Below are positions 6,277 to 10,516 of a stretch of DNA of 10,516 nucleotides, in pieces. The DNA comes from Acidimicrobiales bacterium (GTDB lineage: Bacteria > Actinomycetota > Acidimicrobiia > Acidimicrobiales > SHLQ01). A program made the translations under genes and the position numbers. Positions within the stretch are counted from its first letter, which is position 1, and the number at the start of each line of letters is the position of its first letter. The stretch lies in contig JABDJW010000446.1 of assembly GCA_013002375.1 (NCBI GenBank), forward strand, positions 1 to 10,516, written 5' to 3'. The notes under the pieces were generated by a model. The model saw only the letters and a list, made by a program, of their open reading frames with translations, did not search any database and was not told the DNA's origin.

Positions 6277-6462
6277 CTAGCCAGACAAATGGCAGCGATG
6301 GCCGGAGCAAAGCCGAGCGAAATGAGCGAGGCACCGGGCGAGACGAAGGCGAGCTCGGCAATGAATAACCGCGACGAAATGGCTGGCGAAACCGGAGCAA
6401 AGCCGAGCGAAGTGAGTGAGGCACCGGGCGAGACGAAGGCGAGCTCGGCAGTGAACAACCGC
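6261..6462. repeat. Tandem repeat of about 90 bp at the hisD-hisC junction
   Basis: Two 71-bp copies, 6302-6372 and 6392-6462, lie exactly 90 bp apart and differ at only four positions, all transitions. A shorter match to the end of the unit (GCGAGCTCGGCAATGA, 6261-6276) forms the hisD 3' end, 88 bp before its next copy at 6349. The unit is rich in GAGC(A/G)AA-type steps. Each of the three junction motifs GCGAGCTCGGCA is followed by a start codon: ATG 6273, ATG 6361, GTG 6451. The last two are in frame with hisC; the first is not, because its spacing is 88 rather than 90. Confidence 0.9.
6273..6368 (+). other. Possible short coupled reading frame after hisD (31 codons)
   Basis: The ATG at 6273 overlaps the hisD stop as ATGA, the same coupling used elsewhere in this operon. 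It opens a 31-codon frame ending at TAA 6366-6368, just past the ATG at 6361. The peptide (MTSQTNGSDG...) is hydrophilic and looks like translated repeat, so it is more likely a translational relay than a functional protein. Its termination would place ribosomes beside the 6361 start. This is inference from geometry. Confidence 0.25.
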
Positions 6463-7542
6463 CCTAGCGTGAGATCAGATGTGGCCTTGATGGCGGGGTA
6501 CCACTCGCCCCAGATCGATGTCGAGGTTCGGCTCAACACCAACGAGGCGCCGGTGGCACCGCCGGCCGAGCTGGGCCAACGGCTGGCCGCGCTGGTGCGC
6601 GAGCTCGATTGGAATCGCTACCCCGATCGGGACGCCGGCGAGCTTCGGGCGAAAATCGCGGCCGGCTACCGGGGCCAGAACGGTGGTCTGACCGCCTCGC
6701 ATGTCTTCGCGGCCAACGGCTCCAACGAGGTGCTGCAAACCTTGCTGCTGGCCTACGGCGGTCCGGGCCGCACCGCCCTCACCTTTGAACCCACGTATGC
6801 CCTGCACAGCCATCTGGCCAAGATCACGGGCACTGCGGTGCTGCAGGGGGAACGCCGCGACGATTTCACCCTCGACGTCGACCAAGCGGTCGCCCTGGTC
6901 GGCGAGCATCAGCCCCACGTCGTGTTCCTCTGTTCGCCGAACAACCCGACCGGCATGATCGATCCGCCCGATTCGGTGCCCCGCATGCTCGATGCGGTGA
7001 CCGACTACGGCGGATTGTTGGTGGTCGACGAGGCCTACGGGCAGTTCGCGCCCCGATCAGCGGTCGAGCTCGTCGACGACGATCGGCCCCTCGTCGTCAC
7101 CCGCACCTTCTCCAAGACGTGGTCGATGGCGGCCTTGCGGCTGGGTTACGCCCTGGCCCCGACGTGGCTGGTCGACGAACTCGACAAGGTGGTGCTGCCG
7201 TATCACCTCGACGCCCTGACCCAAGCCTCGGGGTCGCTCGCCCTCGACTACCGCGAGGCGATGGAGGCCCGGGTCGCGCAGCTGGTGGGCGAGCGCGAAC
7301 GGCTCAGCCAAGGCCTGGCCGACCTGCCGGTGCAGGTGTGGCCCTCGTCGGCGAACTTCATCTTGTTCCGGCCCGAGCGCGCGGCCGGTGTCGAGGTCTG
7401 GCAGCAACTGGTCGATCGCTCGGTGCTGGTGCGCAACTGCGCCAGCTGGCCCCGTCTGGAGGGCTGTCTGCGGGTCACCGTCGGCACACCCGAGGAAAAC
7501 GATCGGTTCCTGGCCGCCCTCGCCGATATCGTCGCTCCATGA
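6451..7542 (+). CDS. hisC: Histidinol-phosphate aminotransferase
   Basis: PLP-dependent fold-type I aminotransferase converting imidazole-acetol phosphate and glutamate to histidinol phosphate. From the GTG at 6451 it has 363 residues, normal for HisC. Key features in this numbering: the substrate motif RLNTNEAP (27-34), GSNEVLQ (90-96), SPNNPTG (162-168), VDEAY (192-196), and FSKTWSMAALRLGY (220-233) with the Schiff-base Lys222 and the phosphate-binding Arg. The start is uncertain: ATG 6361 (393 aa) and ATG 6289 (417 aa) are in frame, but the extra residues are translated repeat (GAKPSE...SEAPGETKASSA twice). GTG 6451 begins MNNRPSVRSDVALMAGYH, which suits the family N-terminus. ATG 6361 remains possible. 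The stop overlaps the hisB start (ATGA 7539-7542). Confidence 0.95.
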   Translation: MNNRPSVRSDVALMAGYHSPQIDVEVRLNTNEAPVAPPAELGQRLAALVRELDWNRYPDRDAGELRAKIAAGYRGQNGGLTASHVFAANGSNEVLQTLLLAYGGPGRTALTFEPTYALHSHLAKITGTAVLQGERRDDFTLDVDQAVALVGEHQPHVVFLCSPNNPTGMIDPPDSVPRMLDAVTDYGGLLVVDEAYGQFAPRSAVELVDDDRPLVVTRTFSKTWSMAALRLGYALAPTWLVDELDKVVLPYHLDALTQASGSLALDYREAMEARVAQLVGERERLSQGLADLPVQVWPSSANFILFRPERAAGVEVWQQLVDRSVLVRNCASWPRLEGCLRVTVGTPEENDRFLAALADIVAP

Positions 7543-8132
7543 GTTCGCGCACCGCCACCCGCCAACGCAGCACCAAGGAGACCTCGATCGAGATCATCAT
7601 CGATCTCGACGGCTCCGGCACCACGAACTGCTCGACCGGGCTGCCCTTCTTCGACCACATGCTCGACCAACTCGGCCGCCACGGCGGGTTCGATCTCACG
7701 GTGCAGGCCACCGGCGACCTGCACATCGATGCCCACCACACCGTCGAGGATGTCGGCATCGCCCTGGGCGAGGTGTTTCGCGAGGCCTTGGGCGACAAGA
7801 CCGGCGTGCGCCGGTTCGCGTCGATGCGGGTGCCGCTCGACGAAGCGGCGGTCGAGGTCATCCTCGACCTCTCCGGTCGGCCCTACTTCCACTACGACTG
7901 CGATTTTCCCGGCGAGAAGATCTTGAGCGATCCGCCGTTCGATCCCCAGCTGATCGAGGAGTTCTGGCGGGCCTTCGTGACCGCGTCGGCCATCACGCTG
8001 CACCTCGTACTGGTGCGGGGAAAGAACACCCACCACATCATCGAGGCCGGATTCAAAGCGGTGGCCCGTTCGCTGCGAGATGCGGTGCGGGTCGAGGGTG
8101 GTGGCGTGCCGTCGACCAAGGGCACCCTGTGA
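7539..8132 (+). CDS. hisB: Imidazoleglycerol-phosphate dehydratase
   Basis: Manganese enzyme dehydrating imidazoleglycerol phosphate to imidazole-acetol phosphate. It has 197 residues, a monofunctional HisB without the N-terminal phosphatase of the E. coli fusion, so histidinol phosphatase must be encoded elsewhere. Metal-binding motifs are intact: FFDHML (37-42), DAHHTVED (64-71) and its internal repeat NTHHIIEAGFKA (163-174). The C-terminal PSTKG is at 191-195. The two His-rich repeats are the hallmark of the family. The ATG at 7539 overlaps the hisC stop, and TGA 8130-8132 overlaps the hisH GTG. Both 4-bp overlaps point to translational coupling. Confidence 0.98.
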   Translation: MSSRTATRQRSTKETSIEIIIDLDGSGTTNCSTGLPFFDHMLDQLGRHGGFDLTVQATGDLHIDAHHTVEDVGIALGEVFREALGDKTGVRRFASMRVPLDEAAVEVILDLSGRPYFHYDCDFPGEKILSDPPFDPQLIEEFWRAFVTASAITLHLVLVRGKNTHHIIEAGFKAVARSLRDAVRVEGGGVPSTKGTL

Positions 8133-8773
8133 GCTCCGAGGCGCGCCCGCCGTTGTTGGCGGTCCTCGATTACGGCATCGGCAACCTTCGCTCGGCCCAG
8201 AAGGGCCTGCAGAAGGCCGGCGCCGACGCACAGCTCACCGCCGATCTCGATCTGATCGCCGCGGCCGATGCGGTGGTGCTGCCCGGCGTCGGCGCGTTCG
8301 GCCGGTGCATGGAGGAACTGCACAGCACCGGGCTGGCTTCGGTCGCCATCGAAGCGGCGGATTCGGGCCGCCCGTTCCTCGGGATCTGTGTGGGTATGCA
8401 GCTGATGTGTGCCGGCAGCGAGGAATCACCCGGCATGCCCGGGCTCGGCATCTTCGACGTCCCGGTCGAGCTCTTGCCGCCCGGTCTCAAGCGCCCGCAG
8501 ATGCAGTGGAACCCGGTCACCGCGACCGGGCCATCGGTGCTGCTCGATGGCCTCGACGGCGACTGGTTCTATTTCGTGCACTCCTACGCGGTCGCTCCGA
8601 ACCCCGACATCGTCGGGGTCTGCGACTACGGCGGACCGGTGTCGGCGGTGATCGAGCGGGGCAACGTCATGGCCACCCAGTTCCACCCGGAGAAGTCGGG
8701 CGCGGCCGGCCTTCGCCTGTTGCAGAACTTCGTGGCCCACGTGGCCAGTTCCGTTCCGGAAGGGGCCGCATGA
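8129..8773 (+). CDS. hisH: Imidazole glycerol phosphate synthase, glutaminase subunit
   Basis: Class I glutamine amidotransferase that releases ammonia from glutamine and passes it to HisF. It has 214 residues from a GTG start overlapping the hisB stop (GTGA 8129-8132). No ATG lies at the N-terminus before the first conserved strand, AVLDYGIGNL (11-20). The oxyanion-strand motif PGVGAF is at 52-57, the nucleophile Cys87 lies in LGICVGMQL, and His186 with Glu188 in FHPEKS complete the triad. One variation stands out: the family motif PHMGWN reads PQMQWN (123-128) here, replacing the usual His and Gly. HisF is two genes downstream, as expected for an HF complex. Confidence 0.97.
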   Translation: MSSEARPPLLAVLDYGIGNLRSAQKGLQKAGADAQLTADLDLIAAADAVVLPGVGAFGRCMEELHSTGLASVAIEAADSGRPFLGICVGMQLMCAGSEESPGMPGLGIFDVPVELLPPGLKRPQMQWNPVTATGPSVLLDGLDGDWFYFVHSYAVAPNPDIVGVCDYGGPVSAVIERGNVMATQFHPEKSGAAGLRLLQNFVAHVASSVPEGAA

Positions 8774-9507
8774 GCTTCGAGCTCTATCCGGCCATCGACC
8801 TGCTGGGCGGGCGCTGCGTGCGCCTGTACCAGGGCGACTACGACCAGGCCACGCACTACGGCGACGACCCGGTCGCGCAGGCCAAGGCCTTCGAGGCCGC
8901 CGGTGCGCCGTGGATCCACGTGGTCGATCTCGACGCGGCGAAGACCGGCCAGCCCACCAATCGCGAGGCCATCGCCGCCGTGGCCCAGGCGGTGTCGGTG
9001 CCGGTGCAGACCGGTGGTGGCGTCCGCAGCGCCGACGCGGCCAAGGCCTTGTTCGACGCCGGCGTCGCTCGGGTGGTCATCGGCACCGCGGCGATGGAGG
9101 ACCCGGCGATGGTGCGGGCGGTGGCCGCCGAATACCGGGTCGCGGTCGGCCTCGACGTTCGGGGCCGAGAGGTCGCGGTGCGGGGCTGGACCGAGGGCTC
9201 GGGCCGTCAGTTGGTCGATGTCGCCGACGAGTTCAGCGATGCCGGGGTCGAGGCCCTGGTCGTCACCCAGATCGCTCGCGACGGCACCCTCGAAGGCCCC
9301 GACATAGAGGGCCTCACCGAAACGCTCAGCGCCACTACGGTGCCGGTCGTAGCCTCGGGCGGCGTGGGAACCCTGCAGCACATCGCCGACCTTCTGCCGG
9401 TCGAAGCGTCCGGTCGTTCCCTGGCCGGCGTGATCGTCGGCCGGGCCATCTACGACGGATTGGTCGATGTGGCCGACGCCGTCGCCCTCACCCAGGGGGC
9501 CCCATGA
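8770..9507 (+). CDS. hisA: ProFAR isomerase HisA (possible PriA-type)
   Basis: Beta-alpha barrel isomerase that opens the ribose of ProFAR to give PRFAR. It has 245 residues. The general-acid/base Asp residues are at D10 (PAIDLLGG) and D129 (GLDVRG). The phosphate-binding loops are TGGGVR (81-86) and ASGGVG (195-200), and TQIARDGTLEGP (166-177) is present. In many actinobacteria this gene encodes PriA, which also does the TrpF reaction. Here RGW (138-140) matches the PriA Arg-Gly-Trp element, but the PriA-type L-S-G-G-I-R block is T-G-G-G-V-R, lacking the Ser. So TrpF activity is undecided. A strong Shine-Dalgarno (GGAAGGGG) precedes the ATG, which overlaps the hisH stop. Confidence 0.96.
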   Translation: MSFELYPAIDLLGGRCVRLYQGDYDQATHYGDDPVAQAKAFEAAGAPWIHVVDLDAAKTGQPTNREAIAAVAQAVSVPVQTGGGVRSADAAKALFDAGVARVVIGTAAMEDPAMVRAVAAEYRVAVGLDVRGREVAVRGWTEGSGRQLVDVADEFSDAGVEALVVTQIARDGTLEGPDIEGLTETLSATTVPVVASGGVGTLQHIADLLPVEASGRSLAGVIVGRAIYDGLVDVADAVALTQGAP

Positions 9508-10283
9508 CTACTGCGGCCCGAGTCATCCCGTGCCTCGACGTCGACGCCGGTCGAGTGGTCAAGGGCGTGAACTTCGTCGACCTGGTCGACGCCGGCGATC
9601 CGGTCGAACTCGCGGCTCGGTACGACCTCGAGGGAGCCGACGAGCTCGTGTTCCTCGACATCACCGCTTCGTCGGATCAACGCGACACCATCGTCGACGT
9701 CGTACGCCGCACCGCGGAAGAGGTCATGATCCCGTTCATGATCGGCGGCGGTATCCGCAGCGTCGACGACGCCCGGCGATTGTTGCGAGCCGGTGCCGAC
9801 AAGACGTCGATCAACACCGCCGCGGTGAAGCGGCCCGAACTCATCGCCGAAATTTCGGCCGAGTTCGGCGCCCAGTGCACGGTGGTGTCGATCGACGCTC
9901 GCCGTAGCACCGATGCCCACGCCCCCAAGAGCGGCTTCGAGGTCTACACCCATGGCGGCCGCACCCGCACCGGCATCGACGCCCTCGAGTGGGCGGCTGA
10001 ATGCGAGCGCCTCGGCGCGGGCGAGATCATGCTCACCTCGATGGACCGCGACGGCACCCGCGACGGTTTCGACATCGAGATGACCAAGGCGGTCAACGCC
10101 GTCATCGGCGTGCCGCTCATCGCCAGCGGAGGAGTCGGCGGGCTCGATCACCTGGCCGAGGGTGTGCTCGACGGCGGCGCCGACGCCGTGCTCGCGGCCT
10201 CGATCTTCCACTTCGGCGAATACAGCGTCGCCGAAGCCAAGGCCCACATGGCCAGCCGCGGGGTCACCGTTCGCCCGGTGTAG
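9504..10283 (+). CDS. hisF: Imidazole glycerol phosphate synthase, cyclase subunit
   Basis: Beta-alpha barrel subunit that uses ammonia from HisH and PRFAR to form imidazoleglycerol phosphate and AICAR. It has 259 residues, the standard length. The catalytic Asp pair is present at D12 (PCLDVD) and D131 (VSIDAR). The phosphate loops are GGGIRS (81-86) and ASGGVGG (207-213), with DRDGTRDGFD at 181-190. The ATG overlaps the hisA stop (ATGA 9504-9507) and AGGGGG lies a few bases upstream as Shine-Dalgarno. It is the last his gene in the window: hisI or hisE might be expected next but are absent, and an unrelated ligase follows after 93 bp. Confidence 0.98.
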   Translation: MTTAARVIPCLDVDAGRVVKGVNFVDLVDAGDPVELAARYDLEGADELVFLDITASSDQRDTIVDVVRRTAEEVMIPFMIGGGIRSVDDARRLLRAGADKTSINTAAVKRPELIAEISAEFGAQCTVVSIDARRSTDAHAPKSGFEVYTHGGRTRTGIDALEWAAECERLGAGEIMLTSMDRDGTRDGFDIEMTKAVNAVIGVPLIASGGVGGLDHLAEGVLDGGADAVLAASIFHFGEYSVAEAKAHMASRGVTVRPV

Positions 10284-10310
10284 CCCAGGCCCCCATTCTG
10301 ATTGCGGAAA

Positions 10311-10327
10311 ACCACCGTAGGGGTGGT
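10311..10327. other. Small hairpin after hisF
   Basis: ACCACC (10311-10316) can pair with GGTGGT (10322-10327) over a 5-nt loop. No T run follows on the plus strand, so it is a weak candidate for a his operon terminator. A TTTT lies just beyond it when read on the minus strand, but no minus-strand gene needs ending here. Confidence 0.25.
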
Positions 10328-10340
10328 CAACGGCAAGAAT

Positions 10341-10368
10341 TTCGCAGGTGGGCCGGTCGGGCTAGGTT
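10341..10368 (+). promoter_or_regulatory. Putative promoter of the acyl-CoA ligase gene
   Basis: TTCGCA (10341-10346) and TAGGTT (10363-10368) are spaced by 16 bp and resemble -35 and -10 boxes. The -10 box ends 8 nt before the ATG at 10377, again consistent with a leaderless or near-leaderless message. This implies the ligase is transcribed separately from the his operon. Confidence 0.5.
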
Positions 10369-10376
10369 CACTCGCC

Positions 10377-10516
10377 ATGGTGACCCAAGCTGACGTCGAA
10401 CGGTTTCAGATGGCGGGGCAGGACATCCCGCACCTGATCGACTTGTGGGCCGACACCCAGCCCGACACGCCGCTGCTGGTGTGGGAGCCCCGGGACGGCG
10501 CGGCCCAGACCTGGAC
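10377..10516 (+). CDS. AMP-forming acyl-CoA synthetase/ligase, N-terminal fragment
   Basis: Only the first 46 residues are in the window; the frame is open to the edge. The segment DIPHLIDLWADTQPDTPLLVWEPRDG (about 16-41) followed by AAQTWT matches the start of ANL-superfamily ligases, where an I-x-x-L-x-x-W-A segment, P-D-x-P-x-L and a later T-(Y/W)-T/A-E element open the N-terminal domain. Members activate carboxylic acids as acyl-AMP and then load CoA. The substrate cannot be judged without the core AMP-binding motifs. There is no visible Shine-Dalgarno, and a TAGGTT box lies 8 nt upstream of the ATG. The gene shares direction with the his operon but probably not its function. Confidence 0.7.
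   Translation, partial: MVTQADVERFQMAGQDIPHLIDLWADTQPDTPLLVWEPRDGAAQTW

Noticed and set aside
6289..6450. Extended N-terminus of HisC from ATG 6289
   Set aside because: The extra 54 residues are translated tandem repeat with no match to HisC. The family N-terminus fits the GTG at 6451; ATG 6361 is kept only as an alternative.
6302..6462. CRISPR array at the hisD-hisC repeat
   Set aside because: Only two 71-bp copies with a 19-bp gap that is itself partly conserved; there are no short repeats with unique spacers and no cas gene.

Overview
This is a high-GC, gene-dense window from a bacterial chromosome, almost certainly an actinobacterium. The evidence is a recognisable MshD (mycothiol synthase, a largely actinobacterial pathway), menaquinone genes (menA, menG), a hisD-C-B-H-A-F order typical of the phylum, and several starts lying 6-9 nt after a TANNNT -10 box, as in leaderless actinobacterial transcription. 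The overall flavour suggests a deep lineage such as Acidimicrobiia, but that placement is inference.

Layout. 1-408 (+): C-terminal part of MenA. 418-882 (-): small protein with a Roadblock/LC7-like pattern, lying between the two menaquinone genes. 990-1688 (+): MenG/UbiE methyltransferase. 1707-2612 (-): rhomboid-like membrane protein without visible catalytic residues. 2691-4510 (-): two-gene unit mshD-rlmN joined by an ATGA overlap. 4511-4708: intergenic region with a strong minus-strand terminator and further predicted stem-loops. 4709-4909 (-): 66-aa helical protein divergent from the his operon. 4990-10283 (+): hisD, hisC, hisB, hisH, hisA, hisF. 10377-end (+): start of an AMP-forming acyl-CoA ligase.

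Function. MenA prenylates 1,4-dihydroxy-2-naphthoate and MenG methylates the product to menaquinone. The his cluster covers the IGP synthase (HisF/HisH), the isomerase HisA, and the late steps HisB, HisC and HisD. hisG, hisE, hisI and the HolPase gene are not in the window. All his junctions are 4-bp stop/start overlaps except hisD-hisC, where about 2.2 copies of a 90-bp tandem repeat sit. Each copy re-creates the start/stop junction motif.

Most of the window is ordinary core metabolism. The features most worth a second look are the repeat-expanded hisD-hisC junction, the structured 3' region behind the 66-aa gene, the shared leaderless promoter architecture, and the catalytically empty rhomboid. 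I saw no CRISPR array, tRNA, rRNA, insertion sequence or defence system.
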